DNA of 64,000 bases from assembly GCF_016863335.1 (NCBI RefSeq), contig NZ_BOOR01000007.1, positions 248,001-312,000 of the forward strand, read 5' to 3'. A model generated the notes under the pieces. The model saw nothing but the letters and a program-made list of their open reading frames with translations. It searched no databases and had not been told where the DNA came from. Positions 43,637 through 52,982 of the stretch are shown here, one piece after another. Position numbers and translations under genes: made by a program. The stretch comes from Planotetraspora thailandica (lineage in GTDB: Bacteria; Actinomycetota; Actinomycetes; Streptosporangiales; Streptosporangiaceae). Numbering within the stretch: the first letter of the stretch is position 1; the number at the start of each line of letters is the position of its first letter.

Positions 43637-45094
43637 GTGAGCATGACGATCGAGATCGAGGACAAGTTCGACGTTCCCGCTGAGTACGGCCTACCTGACC
43701 TGAGCGGCGTCCGGGGGTGCTCCGACGTGGCCCAGCCGCTCAGCCACCGGCTCGTCGCGTTGTACTTCGACACCCCCGATCTCCGGCTGGCCACGCGTGG
43801 AATCACCCTTCGCCGGCGGCGCGGCGGCGAGGACGAGGGCTGGCACCTCAAGCTTCCGAAGGCCAAGCGGGTCAGGCAGGAGATCACCCTCCCGCTGACG
43901 CGCGGCGCCAAGACCGTTCCGCCGCAGCTTGCCGAGCTCGTGCTCGCCTTCACCCGGGGCGCCCCGCTCAGCCCGGTCGCCCAGCTCGAGACCCGCCGCG
44001 GCCTCGTCAAGCTCCTCGACGACGGCGGCGAGACGCTTGTGGAGATCGCCGACGACGACGTCAAGGGCACCGTGCTCGGCGACGACCCCAGGGTCGAGCG
44101 CTGGCGCGAGGTCGAGGCCGAACTCAAGAACGGGGACCGTCGCCTGCTCAAGCGGGTCGCCAAGCGGCTGGTCAAGGCGGGCGCGACCCCCGCGGAGACC
44201 GGCAGCAAGCTCGTCCGCCTTCTCGGTGACGTGCCCGTGCGTCCGGTCGCCGAGCTCACGCCCGGGTCGGCGGGCGAGGCCGTCATGGCGTACGTGAAGA
44301 GCCACGTCGACGCGCTGAGCGCCCAGGACCCGCACGTGCGCCGGGAGGAGGACGACGCCGTCCACCAGGCGCGGGTGGCCTGCCGGCGCCTGCGCAGCGC
44401 GCTCAAGGCGTTCAAGTCGCTGATCAGCGGTACGGAGGACGTCCAGGAGGAGCTGCGCTGGCTCGGCGAGGTGCTCGGAGAGGTGCGCGACCTCGAGGTC
44501 ATCCGCGAGCGTTTCGCCCGCAGGCTCGACACCGTGGACACCGAGCTGATCGTCGGCCCGATCCGGCAGCGGCTGGGCGACGACCTGCTCGCCCGCGAGC
44601 AGGAGGCCTACGGCCGAGTCAGGGAGGCCATGAGCGGCGAGCGCTATTTCGCGTTGCTGGACGTCCTCGACGCCCTGGTGGCGAACCCCCCGCTCACGCC
44701 GCTCGCGGACGAGGACGCGGAACGCACCCTCGGCAAGATCGCGGACAAGGGATGGAAGCGGGTCGGAGCCGCCTACGACACCGCCCAGTCCGTCGAGGAC
44801 CCCGAGCAGCGCGAGATAGCCATGCACGACGTGCGCAAGGCCGCGAAGCGGGCCCGCTACACCGCCGAGGCGGTCGGGCTGCCCGAGCTCGCAGGGCGGG
44901 CGGAGACCGTCCAGGAGGTGCTGGGCAGGCACCAGGACGGCGTGGTCGCCCAGGACGTGCTCGGCCAGGAGGCCCAGGCTGCCAGGGGCGCCGGGGAGGA
45001 CACCTTCACCTACGGCGTGCTGGTCGGCCTTGAGCGGGCCGACGCCCAGCGGGCACACGAGGAGTTCCCGGAGGTGTGGGCGAAGGTCGCATGA
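43637..45094 (+). CDS. CYTH and CHAD domain protein
   Basis: 485 residues. The N-terminal CYTH domain starts TIEIEDKFDVP (the EXEXK-type triphosphate tunnel signature) and spans about 1-195. The CHAD helical domain (about 210-480) has HQARVACRRLRSALKAF and the second conserved His/Arg helices (HDVRKAAKRARYTAE). CYTH enzymes hydrolyse inorganic triphosphate and CHAD domains bind polyphosphate. The convergent MutT1-like gene and ppk1 lie just downstream, forming a polyphosphate neighbourhood. GTG 43637 and ATG 43643 are both possible starts. Confidence 0.88.
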   Translation: MSMTIEIEDKFDVPAEYGLPDLSGVRGCSDVAQPLSHRLVALYFDTPDLRLATRGITLRRRRGGEDEGWHLKLPKAKRVRQEITLPLTRGAKTVPPQLAELVLAFTRGAPLSPVAQLETRRGLVKLLDDGGETLVEIADDDVKGTVLGDDPRVERWREVEAELKNGDRRLLKRVAKRLVKAGATPAETGSKLVRLLGDVPVRPVAELTPGSAGEAVMAYVKSHVDALSAQDPHVRREEDDAVHQARVACRRLRSALKAFKSLISGTEDVQEELRWLGEVLGEVRDLEVIRERFARRLDTVDTELIVGPIRQRLGDDLLAREQEAYGRVREAMSGERYFALLDVLDALVANPPLTPLADEDAERTLGKIADKGWKRVGAAYDTAQSVEDPEQREIAMHDVRKAAKRARYTAEAVGLPELAGRAETVQEVLGRHQDGVVAQDVLGQEAQAARGAGEDTFTYGVLVGLERADAQRAHEEFPEVWAKVA

Positions 45095-45115
45095 GGGGTC
45101 GCCCGGCCCGGCGCG

Positions 45116-46030
45116 TCAGGTGGAATGGCGTTCGACGCTCACGGTGCGGCCGCCCGCCCGGTTGAGCACGGTGAAGGCGCCCTTGTCCAGCTCTGCCTCG
45201 GCTCCGCCGCGGTCCTGGCGGTCCGCGGCGGCGACCCCCAGCAGATCGCGCAGCACCTTGCCGTGGCTGCACACGACCACGCCTGAGCCGTCAGCCGGGC
45301 GGTCCACCGTGTCGAGGATCGCGCGCACCAGCCGGTCGGCCTCGCGCGCGTCGAAGCCGCCCTCGGAGATGGACCTCTCCTCGCGCACGTCCAGGCCGTG
45401 CGCCCGCGCGTACGGCTCCAGCATCGTGACGCAGCGCAGGCTCGGCGAGCTCACGAGCGTGGCCGGGCGGTAGGCGGCCAGCACGTCGGCCAGGGCCTGC
45501 GCCTGCGCCCGCCCGTGCTCGTCGAGCGGGCGGAGGTCGTCGTCGCCCTCCCATTCCTGCCGCGACCCGGCCAGGCCGTGCCGTACGAAGATCAGGGGCG
45601 TCGTGGCGAGCGGCAGGGCGGTCAGGGCGCGGAGCAGGCCCGCGTCCCATTCGTAGGTCAGCAGGCGCCTCGCCTCCGCGACGGGGAGCCAGACGAGCTG
45701 GTCCACCTCGTCCGGGGTGGCGATCTCCGTGGAGGTGCCGAGGGCGCGCGCCGCCCAGTAGTCCACCCGCTTGAGGCGGCCGTCCTTCAGGTAGTGGACC
45801 GGAGGAAGGGGTCGGCCGAACACGACGTCGAGCCCGGTCTCCTCGGCCACCTCGCGCAGGGCTCCCGCGATGACGTGCTCGCCGGGCTTGAGCTTCCCCT
45901 TGGGAAAACTCCAGTCGTCGTACCGGGGGCGGTGGACGACGGCCACCTCGGGGTCGGTCTCGTCGCCGCGCCACACCACGGCTCCGGCCGCGCGGATCAG
46001 GTCGGTGGGCCTAACCTCGGGCTCGATCAT
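45116..46030 (-). CDS. mutT1: MutT1-like NUDIX hydrolase fused to histidine phosphatase domain
   Basis: 304 residues. The NUDIX box FPKGKLKPGEHVIAGALREV with VAEETGLDV sits at about residues 43-67. A histidine-phosphatase domain follows, beginning LIFVRHGLAG (about 146) with a second His in VVVCSHGKVLRDLLG. The same fusion in mycobacteria (MutT1) degrades 8-oxo-dGTP and diadenosine polyphosphates. It lies 9 bp downstream of ppk1 on the same strand, as in M. tuberculosis. Loss of the second domain's function is not indicated. Confidence 0.9.
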   Translation of the reverse strand: MIEPEVRPTDLIRAAGAVVWRGDETDPEVAVVHRPRYDDWSFPKGKLKPGEHVIAGALREVAEETGLDVVFGRPLPPVHYLKDGRLKRVDYWAARALGTSTEIATPDEVDQLVWLPVAEARRLLTYEWDAGLLRALTALPLATTPLIFVRHGLAGSRQEWEGDDDLRPLDEHGRAQAQALADVLAAYRPATLVSSPSLRCVTMLEPYARAHGLDVREERSISEGGFDAREADRLVRAILDTVDRPADGSGVVVCSHGKVLRDLLGVAAADRQDRGGAEAELDKGAFTVLNRAGGRTVSVERHST

Positions 46031-46039
46031 GATGATGCC

Positions 46040-48145
46040 TCAGTCCAGGTTGCCGGAGTCGTCGTCGACGGTCCGCCAGCGGCGGCTGGCGATCAGGTGG
46101 TGCTGGAGGTCGATCTCGCCGCGGTGGCGCAGCCACTTGCCGTCCGAGTTGAGCGTCCAGGCGGTCGTGCCGTCGCTCATGGCCAGGTCGAGCAGGTCGG
46201 ACAGGTAGGCCCGGTGTTGCGGGCTGGTCACCTTCACCAGGGCCTCGACGCGCCGGTCGAGGTTGCGGCGCATGAGGTCGGCGCTCCCGATCCACATCTC
46301 CGGGCGCCGGCCACCGCCGAACTCGAACACGCGCGAGTGCTCCAGGAAGCGTCCCAGGATGCTCCTCACCCGAATCGTCTCCGACAAACCAGGAACACCA
46401 GGACGCAGAGTGCAGATGCCGCGAACCCAGAGGTCCACCGGCACGCCCGCGCGGGAGGCCCGGTAGAGCGCGTCGATGAGCGGTTCGTCGACCAGTGCAT
46501 TGGTCTTGATCCTGATGCGTGCCGGGCGGCCCTTGCGGTGGTGGTCGATCTCGCGCTCGATCCGGGTCAGCAGGCCCGGCCGCAGCGAGTGTGGCGCCAC
46601 CAGCAGGCGGCGGTACTCCGACTGGTTGGAGTAGCCGGTGAGGTTGATGAACAGGTCCGTGACGTCCTCGCCGACCTGGGGGTCGGCGGTGAGCAGGCCG
46701 AAGTCCTCGTACTGCCTGGCCGTCTTCGGGTTGTAGTTGCCCGTCCCGATGTGGCAGTAGGTTCGCAGCTCGCCGCCCGCCTCCTGCCTGACCACCAGGG
46801 CCAGCTTCGAGTGGGTCTTGAGGCCGAGCACGCCGTAGACGACGTGGCAGCCGGCCTTCTCCAGCTTGCGCGCCCAGGAGATGTTGGCGTGCTCGTCGAA
46901 CCTCGCCTTGATCTCCACCACGACGACGACCTGCTTGCCCGCCTCGGCGGCGTCGATCAGGGCGTCTACGATGGGCGAGTCGCCGCTGGTCCGGTAGAGC
47001 GTCTGCTTGATCGCGAGCACGTCCGGGTCGGCCGCCGCCTGCTCGACGAACCGCTGCACGCTGGTGGAGAACGAGTCGTACGGGTGGTGCAGCAGGATGT
47101 CGCGCTCGCGCAGCTTGGCGAACAGGTCGTCGTCGGAGCTGACGGCCTCGCCGGGCACGAACCTGCGGTATCGCAGCTCGCTGCGGTCGAGGTCGGCGAT
47201 GGCGTGCAGGCCGGTCAGGTCGAGCGGGCCGCTCAGGCGGTAGATCTCGTGCTCGGCGACGCCCAGCTCGTCGACCAGGAGATCCAGCACCTCGCGGGTG
47301 ATGGTGTCCTCGACCTCCAGCCGTACCGGCGGGCCGAACCTGCGGCGCAGGAGCTCGCGTTCGAGGGCCTGCATGAGGTTCTCGGTGACGTCCTCGTCGA
47401 CCTCGAGGTCCTCGTTCCTGGTCACCCGGAAGACGTGGTGCTGGACGATCTCCATGCCCTTGAAGAGCTCGCCCAGGTGGGCGGCGATGACGTCCTCCAT
47501 CGGGACGAACCGGTTCGGCGAGGCGGTCACGAACCTCGGCAACTGCGAGGGCACCTTCACCCGGGCGAAGACCGTGTGGCCGTCGGCCGGATTGCGGACC
47601 GTGACGGCCAGGTTGAGCGAGAGGCCCGAGATGTACGGGAAGGGGTGGGCGGGGTCCACCGCGAGCGGAGTGAGCACCGGCCGGATGCGCTCACGGAACA
47701 GCTTGCGTAACGCCGTACGCTCGTCTTTGCCCAGGTCGTCCCAGCGGACGATCTCGATGCCCTCGGCGGCGAGTTGCGGGGTGACGACGTCGTGGAAGAT
47801 GGCCGCGTGCCGGCGGGCGAGCTCGTCGGCGATCGCCCCCATCCGCGCCAGTTCCTCGCTCGGCTTCAGTCCGCTCTTGGTGCGCAGGAGCAGGCCGGTC
47901 GCCATCCGGCGCTTGAGGCCGGCCACCCGCACCCGGAAGAACTCGTCGAGGTTGCTGGCGAAGATGGCGAGGAAGCGAACCCGTTCGAGCAGGGGGATCG
48001 CCGGGTCCTCCGTCAGCTCCAGCACACGCTCGTTGAACTGGAGCCAGCTCTCCTCCCGGTTGAGGAAGCGGTCCTGAGGCAACGGGGTGTCCTCGGGAAG
48101 GTTGACATCCTTGGATTCTGGGACGGAAGAGAAGTCGGCGGACAT
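46040..48145 (-). CDS. ppk1: Polyphosphate kinase 1
   Basis: 701 residues, normal PPK1 length. The N-terminal domain has [20 protein letters not shown]. The catalytic domain has [20 protein letters not shown] and the autophosphorylated histidine in [12 protein letters not shown], followed by [20 protein letters not shown]. It polymerises ATP gamma-phosphate into polyP. Encoded upstream of, and probably with, mutT1. Confidence 0.95.
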   Translation of the reverse strand: MSADFSSVPESKDVNLPEDTPLPQDRFLNREESWLQFNERVLELTEDPAIPLLERVRFLAIFASNLDEFFRVRVAGLKRRMATGLLLRTKSGLKPSEELARMGAIADELARRHAAIFHDVVTPQLAAEGIEIVRWDDLGKDERTALRKLFRERIRPVLTPLAVDPAHPFPYISGLSLNLAVTVRNPADGHTVFARVKVPSQLPRFVTASPNRFVPMEDVIAAHLGELFKGMEIVQHHVFRVTRNEDLEVDEDVTENLMQALERELLRRRFGPPVRLEVEDTITREVLDLLVDELGVAEHEIYRLSGPLDLTGLHAIADLDRSELRYRRFVPGEAVSSDDDLFAKLRERDILLHHPYDSFSTSVQRFVEQAAADPDVLAIKQTLYRTSGDSPIVDALIDAAEAGKQVVVVVEIKARFDEHANISWARKLEKAGCHVVYGVLGLKTHSKLALVVRQEAGGELRTYCHIGTGNYNPKTARQYEDFGLLTADPQVGEDVTDLFINLTGYSNQSEYRRLLVAPHSLRPGLLTRIEREIDHHRKGRPARIRIKTNALVDEPLIDALYRASRAGVPVDLWVRGICTLRPGVPGLSETIRVRSILGRFLEHSRVFEFGGGRRPEMWIGSADLMRRNLDRRVEALVKVTSPQHRAYLSDLLDLAMSDGTTAWTLNSDGKWLRHRGEIDLQHHLIASRRWRTVDDDSGNLD

Positions 48146-48203
48146 ATGACAAAATATGCCCCAATTTGTTGAACGGTACGTTAACTAGGCCGCAACGAAA
48201 CCG

Positions 48204-49340
48204 TCAGGGCATCCTGTCGGCCCCGGATCCCGCCTGATTTCTCGGGGTCGTCTCACCCGCGCGCGCCGCGACCTCGCTGGCCCGGGCCGCCGCCTCGCTC
48301 GCTCGCGCGGCCGCCTCGGTCGCCCGCGCCGCGGCCTTGGCCTCGATCACGCGCTGCCGTTCCTTCTCCCGTTCCTCGCGCTCCCGCTGCCTCTCCAGCT
48401 CCTTGAGCTCGCGCTCGTCCCGCTCCCGCTGCTTCTCCTGCTCTTTCTGCTCGCGTTCCCGGGCGCGTTCCTGCTCTTTTTGCTCGCGTTCGCGTTGCTT
48501 TTCCTGCTCGCGCTGGGCCTTCTGGAGCTCCTTCTGCTCGCGTTCCCGGGCGCGTTCCTGCTCTTTTTGCTCGCGTTCGCGTTGCTTCTCCTGCTCGCGC
48601 TGGGCCTTCTGGAGTTCCTTCTGCTCGCGTTCGCGTTGCTTCTCCTGCTCCTTGAGCTCGCCCGGACGGCGCAGATCGGCGCCCGCGGCGAGGACCAGGC
48701 CGCGGGAGGCCACGGTGAGACCGGGATTCTGCTCCAGGCCCGTGAGACCGTTCCAGGAGAGATTGACGAGGTGGGCGGCCACCTCCTCGCGTCGCGGCTT
48801 GCGCTCCTCCAGCCACCACTGGCCGGTCAGCGCGGTCATGCCGACGAGCATCTGCGCATACATGGGGGCGAGCTTGGGGTCGTAGCCCCGATCCCTGAAC
48901 TCGTCGGCCAGGACGTCCTCCACCTGGCCCGCGATGTCGTTGATCAGGCTCGCGAAGGTGCCCGTGCCCGACGCGGCGTGCGAGTCGCGCACCAGGATCT
49001 GGAAGCCCTCGCTGCTCTCCTCGATGTACTGCAGGAGCGCGAGCGCGGCACGCTCGAGCTTCACCCGCGCGTGCGTCGCCGTCAGGGCCTGGGTGACAAG
49101 GCTCAGCAGCCGTTGCATCTCGCGGTCGATGACCACCGCATAGATGCCTTCCTTGCCGCCGAAGTGCTCGTAGACAACGGGCTTGGAGACCTTGGCGCTG
49201 GCGGCGATCTCCTCGACGGAGGTGCCGTCGAAGCCCTTCTCGGCGAATAGCGCACGGCCGATCTGGATCAACTGCTCGCGTCGCTCCGCGCCGGTCATGC
49301 GCTTGCGGGATCGGGAGGACTCGGTCACGGGTTCAATCAT
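48204..49340 (-). CDS. TetR-family regulator with long charged coiled-coil C-terminal extension
   Basis: 378 residues, nearly twice a normal TetR. Residues 1-200 form the usual regulator (LIQIGRALFAEKGFDGTSVE, SKPVVYEHFGGKEGIYAVVI). From about 230 onward the sequence is almost only Glu, Gln, Lys and Arg (units such as REQEKQREREQKEQERARE), then an Ala/Arg/Glu helix. It should form a long coiled coil. A 29-residue (87-bp) unit is repeated in tandem. The ATG at 49340 has AAGAGG upstream. It is next to the acyl-CoA desaturase gene, a plausible target. Confidence 0.87.
   Translation of the reverse strand: MIEPVTESSRSRKRMTGAERREQLIQIGRALFAEKGFDGTSVEEIAASAKVSKPVVYEHFGGKEGIYAVVIDREMQRLLSLVTQALTATHARVKLERAALALLQYIEESSEGFQILVRDSHAASGTGTFASLINDIAGQVEDVLADEFRDRGYDPKLAPMYAQMLVGMTALTGQWWLEERKPRREEVAAHLVNLSWNGLTGLEQNPGLTVASRGLVLAAGADLRRPGELKEQEKQREREQKELQKAQREQEKQREREQKEQERAREREQKELQKAQREQEKQREREQKEQERAREREQKEQEKQRERDERELKELERQREREEREKERQRVIEAKAAARATEAAARASEAAARASEVAARAGETTPRNQAGSGADRMP
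48438..48640. repeat. In-frame 87-bp tandem repeat within the TetR tail
   Basis: Two nearly identical 87-bp copies begin at about 48451 and 48538 (each starting TCGCGTTCCCGGGCGCGTTC) and continue into a partial third. They encode a 29-residue coiled-coil unit. The period is a multiple of three, so copy-number changes would alter tail length without a frameshift. Confidence 0.85.
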
Positions 49341-49572
49341 GGCCTCTTCGCGCGGCCGGGCCGGATGCCTGGTCGGGTTCCCGGCCGTGCGGGCCGCTCG
49401 TGCGGGTCCGGCCGCAGCCGCGTCCGGCTGGATATGGGCACGTACGGCCACCGCGGACCCGTTGATGGGTAACGCGCCGGCCGTACTGGAATGGTCGTCC
49501 GAAGTGGGAGAGGGAGAGGAAGAGGTCAGGGCCGCCGGACGAGCGGCGGCCCTGCCGTCCATATGTGGGCCG

Positions 49573-50511
49573 TCAGGCAAGACGCTTCGCCGCCAGTCGC
49601 TCGGTGGTGGGCCAGCGCACGTCGTGGGCCCAGCCGGCCTTCTCGAACAGGCGGATCGTCCCGGCACTCAGGTCGATCTGGCCCTTGAGCGCGCCGTGCC
49701 GGGCGCAGGTCGGGTCGGCGTGGTGCAGGTTGTGCCAGGACTCGCCGAAGGACGGGATGGCGAGCCACCACACCTGGCGGGACTTGTCGCGCGCCTCGAA
49801 CTGCTCGTCGCCGAAGACGTGGCAGATGGAGTTGATCGACCAGGTGACGTGGTGCAGCAGACCGATGCGGACGATCGTGCCCCAGAAGAGCGCGGTGACG
49901 ACGCCGTGCCACGACCAGGTGAGCAGGCCGCCCAGCACGCCGGGCAGCAGGAGCGAGGTGACCGCCAGAGCGGGGAACCACTTGTGCAGCTTGATGATGT
50001 CCGGGTCCTTGGCCAGGTCCGGGGCGTACTTCTGGCGGTTGACCCGCTCCACCTCGAACAGCCAGCCCATGTGCGCGTAGAGCAGGCCCTTGGACAGCGC
50101 CCAGACGCCGGTGCCGAAGCGCCAGGGCGAGTGCGGGTCGCCCTCCTTGTCGGAGAACTTGTGGTGCTTGCGGTGGGCGGCGACCCAGTCGAGCACGGAC
50201 ATCTCGAGCGAGAGGCTGCCCGCGATCGCCAGAGCGATCTTCAGAGGGCGCTTCGCCTTGAAGGAACCATGGGTGAAGTACCGGTGGAACCCGACCGTGA
50301 CTCCCAGGCCGGATACCGCGTAGAAGACGAAGGTGATCGCGATGTCCGTCCAGCCCAGACCCCATCCCCAGGCGAAGGGCACCGCCGCGATGACCGCGAG
50401 GATGGGGAGTCCGACGACGATGGCGAAGATGATCAGATCGCCCTTGGACTTGCCTTTGGGCTCGAAGTCCGGCTTGGGCTGCGGTCCGGGCCGTTCGGTC
50501 AGGACGGTCAT
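49573..50511 (-). CDS. Membrane acyl-CoA (delta-9) desaturase
   Basis: 312 residues. The three histidine boxes of membrane di-iron desaturases are present: HRYFTH, HRKHHK and HNLHH. There are four membrane segments between them. The enzyme inserts a cis double bond in stearoyl/palmitoyl-CoA using ferredoxin-type electrons and O2. A strong inverted repeat 41-68 bp upstream of the ATG (50552-50579) is a probable operator, and the neighbouring TetR gene is a candidate regulator. Confidence 0.92.
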   Translation of the reverse strand: MTVLTERPGPQPKPDFEPKGKSKGDLIIFAIVVGLPILAVIAAVPFAWGWGLGWTDIAITFVFYAVSGLGVTVGFHRYFTHGSFKAKRPLKIALAIAGSLSLEMSVLDWVAAHRKHHKFSDKEGDPHSPWRFGTGVWALSKGLLYAHMGWLFEVERVNRQKYAPDLAKDPDIIKLHKWFPALAVTSLLLPGVLGGLLTWSWHGVVTALFWGTIVRIGLLHHVTWSINSICHVFGDEQFEARDKSRQVWWLAIPSFGESWHNLHHADPTCARHGALKGQIDLSAGTIRLFEKAGWAHDVRWPTTERLAAKRLA

Positions 50512-50551
50512 GGGCTACCTCGCGGTCTGGGGAAGTTTCTTGGCTACGCCA

Positions 50552-50579
50552 CCGTAACTTACGCCATCGTAGGTTACGG
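50552..50579. promoter_or_regulatory. Inverted-repeat operator upstream of desaturase
   Basis: CCGTAACTTACG and CGTAGGTTACGG form 12-bp arms with one mismatch and a 4-bp spacer. The size and symmetry suit a TetR-family dimer. Positions 50580-50907 beyond it hold no recognisable gene. Confidence 0.7.
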
Positions 50580-50907
50580 CCTTCGCCGGTTGAATGTGGG
50601 GAAGGTGACGCTCCCACGGGTATCTGGTGGCGAATCCACGTCTTGCCCGCATGGCTCGCCGTCTGCTAAGGCGTGTCGTCCCCACGGCGTGACGCCCCGG
50701 CTGACCTGGGTACCGGGGGGTCTGCCCGCAATCTCCAGGCGGGTAACCGGGACGGAGTAGTCGCACGTGGAACCGGTGCGCGGGAAAGATCGGCACGGGG
50801 CCGGGGAGGTGATGATCTGCCTCTCGCGTCATGGCGCCAGAGATCCGGCGGGATCTGTATCGTAGGAGGCGGCTTGGCGCCGATACTGTCGGCATTCGCC
50901 ATGTCCT

Positions 50908-50979
50908 TCCGGCGTTGGGTAATTGGCAGCCCGCAGGGTTTTGGTCCCTGTTGTCCAGGTTCGAGTCCTGGCGCCGGAG
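50908..50979 (+). tRNA. tRNA-Gln (anticodon UUG)
   Basis: Cloverleaf with acceptor TCCGGCG / CGCCGGA, anticodon stem CAGGG/CCCTG around loop TTTTGGT (anticodon TTG, reading CAA), and T arm with GGTTCGAGTCC. Discriminator G; CCA is not encoded. It lies upstream of glmU, as in many actinobacteria. Confidence 0.94.
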
Positions 50980-51141
50980 CAAGGATCCTTCCATCGCGGT
51001 TGTGGATGGGGCTGGATCGTGTCAGAGGGCCTCCGGGTAAGCTCACCTTGTCGAGCAGGTGACCGTGCGGCGCCGTGATGGTGGCCGTCAGCCGTCCGAA
51101 GCCGACCCGTCTCAGTCGTGTCGCCGAGGGAGCCTCAGTCC

Positions 51142-52614
51142 GTGAGTGTGCCGCGCCCGGCCGCCGTCATCGTCCTCGCCGCCGGCGAGGGCACTCGGAT
51201 GAAGTCGAACACCCCGAAAGTCCTCCACGAGCTCTGCGGTCTCGCCCTCGTGGATCACATGATCGCCGCCGCCCGCGCGCTCGATCCGGATCAGCTGATC
51301 GTGGTGATCGGCCACGCGCGCGAGCGGGTTGAAGCCCATCTCGCCGCCGCGGCGCCCGACGCCCGCACGGTCGTCCAGGACAAGCAGAACGGCACCGGCC
51401 ATGCCGTACGGACCGCGCTCGAAGCGGTGGGCGCGATCACCGGAACCGTGCTGGTGACCTACGGCGACACGCCGCTGCTGCGCACCGAGACCCTCGCCGC
51501 GCTGCTCGCCAGGCATGCCGAGGACGGCAACGCGGTCACCGTCCTCACAGCCGAGGTGCCCGACCCCACCGGATACGGCCGGATCATCCGCGACGAAAGC
51601 GGTGCCGTACTCGAGATCGTGGAGGAGAGGGACGCCACCGCCGAGCAGCGGGCCGTCCACGAGATGAACTCCGGCGTCTACGCCTTCGACGGGGCGCTGC
51701 TCGCCGACGGCGTCAAGAGAGTCGGCGCGGCCAACGCCCAGGGCGAGGAGTACCTGACCGACGTGCTGGCCATCCTCCGCGAGGACGGGCACCGCGTCGG
51801 CGCCTACGTGGCGCCCGACTATGTGGAGGTCGAGGGCGTCAACGACCGCGTGCAGCTCGCCTTCGCCCGCCGCGTGCTCAACGACCGCATCCTCAAAGGC
51901 CACATGCGGGCCGGGGTGACCATCATCGATCCCGCCAGCACCTGGATCGACGCCGCGGTCACGCTGGAGCCCGACGCGGTGATCCACCCCGGCACCCAGC
52001 TCCACGGGGCCACCAGGATCGGCGCCGGCGCCGAGGTCGGGCCCGCGACGACCTTGACCGACACGGTCGTGGGCGCCGAGGCCGTCGTGCGCAACGCCGT
52101 ATGCGACAGGTCGGAGATCGGGCCGCAGGCGTCCGTCGGCCCCTTCGCCTATCTGCGTCCCGGCTCGGTGCTCGGGCGCAAGGGCAAGATCGGCACCTTC
52201 GTGGAGACGAAGAACACCACCATCGGCGAGGGGTCGAAGGTGCCCCACCTGACCTACGCCGGGGACGCGACCATCGGAACGGGTTCCAACATCGGGGCCG
52301 CGTGTGTTTTCGTGAACTACGACGGCGTCAGCAAGCACCACACGGTCGTGGGCGACCACGTCCGGGTGGGCAGCGACAACATGCTCGTCGCTCCGGTGAC
52401 GATCGGCGACGGCGCCTACACCGCCGCCGGTTCGGTCATCACGGGCGACGTTCCTCCGGGGGCGATGGCCGTCGCCCGGAGCAAGCAGAGGAACATCGAG
52501 GGCTGGGTCGTCCGCCGCCGCCCAGGTACGGCGTCGGCCAAGGCCGCCGAGAAGGCGGTCGCCGAGCGGAATCAGGCGAACACCCAGAACGGTACGGAGA
52601 CGAGCGCGGAGTAG
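51142..52614 (+). CDS. glmU: Bifunctional GlmU: GlcN-1-P acetyltransferase / UDP-GlcNAc pyrophosphorylase
   Basis: 490 residues. The N-terminal uridylyltransferase domain has VIVLAAGEGTRMKSNTPKVL, KQNGTGHAVRTAL and VTYGDTPLL. The C-terminal left-handed beta-helix acetyltransferase has FVETKNTTIGEGSKVPHLTY and NYDGVSKHHTVVGDHVRVGS. It makes UDP-GlcNAc for peptidoglycan. GTG 51142 is the likely start; the in-frame GTG 51148 is also possible. First gene of the glmU-prs-rplY-pth group. Confidence 0.95.
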   Translation: MSVPRPAAVIVLAAGEGTRMKSNTPKVLHELCGLALVDHMIAAARALDPDQLIVVIGHARERVEAHLAAAAPDARTVVQDKQNGTGHAVRTALEAVGAITGTVLVTYGDTPLLRTETLAALLARHAEDGNAVTVLTAEVPDPTGYGRIIRDESGAVLEIVEERDATAEQRAVHEMNSGVYAFDGALLADGVKRVGAANAQGEEYLTDVLAILREDGHRVGAYVAPDYVEVEGVNDRVQLAFARRVLNDRILKGHMRAGVTIIDPASTWIDAAVTLEPDAVIHPGTQLHGATRIGAGAEVGPATTLTDTVVGAEAVVRNAVCDRSEIGPQASVGPFAYLRPGSVLGRKGKIGTFVETKNTTIGEGSKVPHLTYAGDATIGTGSNIGAACVFVNYDGVSKHHTVVGDHVRVGSDNMLVAPVTIGDGAYTAAGSVITGDVPPGAMAVARSKQRNIEGWVVRRRPGTASAKAAEKAVAERNQANTQNGTETSAE

Positions 52615-52865
52615 ATCGGCTGGACGTCGGTGAGGCGGGGCATCGCCGTACGGTGATGTGCCGGTGCGGCATGACCTGCGCGGCACCGGCAATGAGAACG
52701 GCAGCGCCGCATGCCCGTGGACCCGGGCTGGGCGTGGAGGCTGAGATCGCGGCGGCGGCGTGGCGCTTGAGGGCGTTGCGGCGGCGTGGCGTGGCAACGA
52801 GGACAACCATGAACAAGGCGCGGCTCCACACCGCGTAACGCCCCAGGGCAGGCCAGGAGGACACC

Positions 52866-52982
52866 GTGAGTGAGCACGGCGAGCGAGCAGAGCGGCACGG
52901 CGGTGTGCCGTGCGTGCGGGACGAGGCGACCCGTGAGGAACCGGCGGGCCATGGGGCTCGGCAGCCGAGGAGTGTGGCATGA
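52866..52982 (+). CDS. Small 38-residue ORF translationally coupled to prs
   Basis: CAGGAGG precedes GTG 52866 at good spacing. The 38-codon frame ends in a TGA that overlaps the prs ATG (ATGA). The product is charged and Gly/Glu/Arg-rich (SEHGERAERHGGVPC), with no known family. The strong binding site combined with stop-start overlap suggests either a leader peptide setting prs translation or a small protein. The prs start itself has only a weak binding site. Positions 52615-52865 show nothing recognisable. Confidence 0.5.
   Translation: MSEHGERAERHGGVPCVRDEATREEPAGHGARQPRSVA

Noticed and set aside
48204-49667. Longer TetR start with 109 extra N-terminal residues
   Set aside because: The extension is Pro/Ala-rich without homologous character, whereas ATG 49340 has a good RBS and gives the normal TetR N-terminus.
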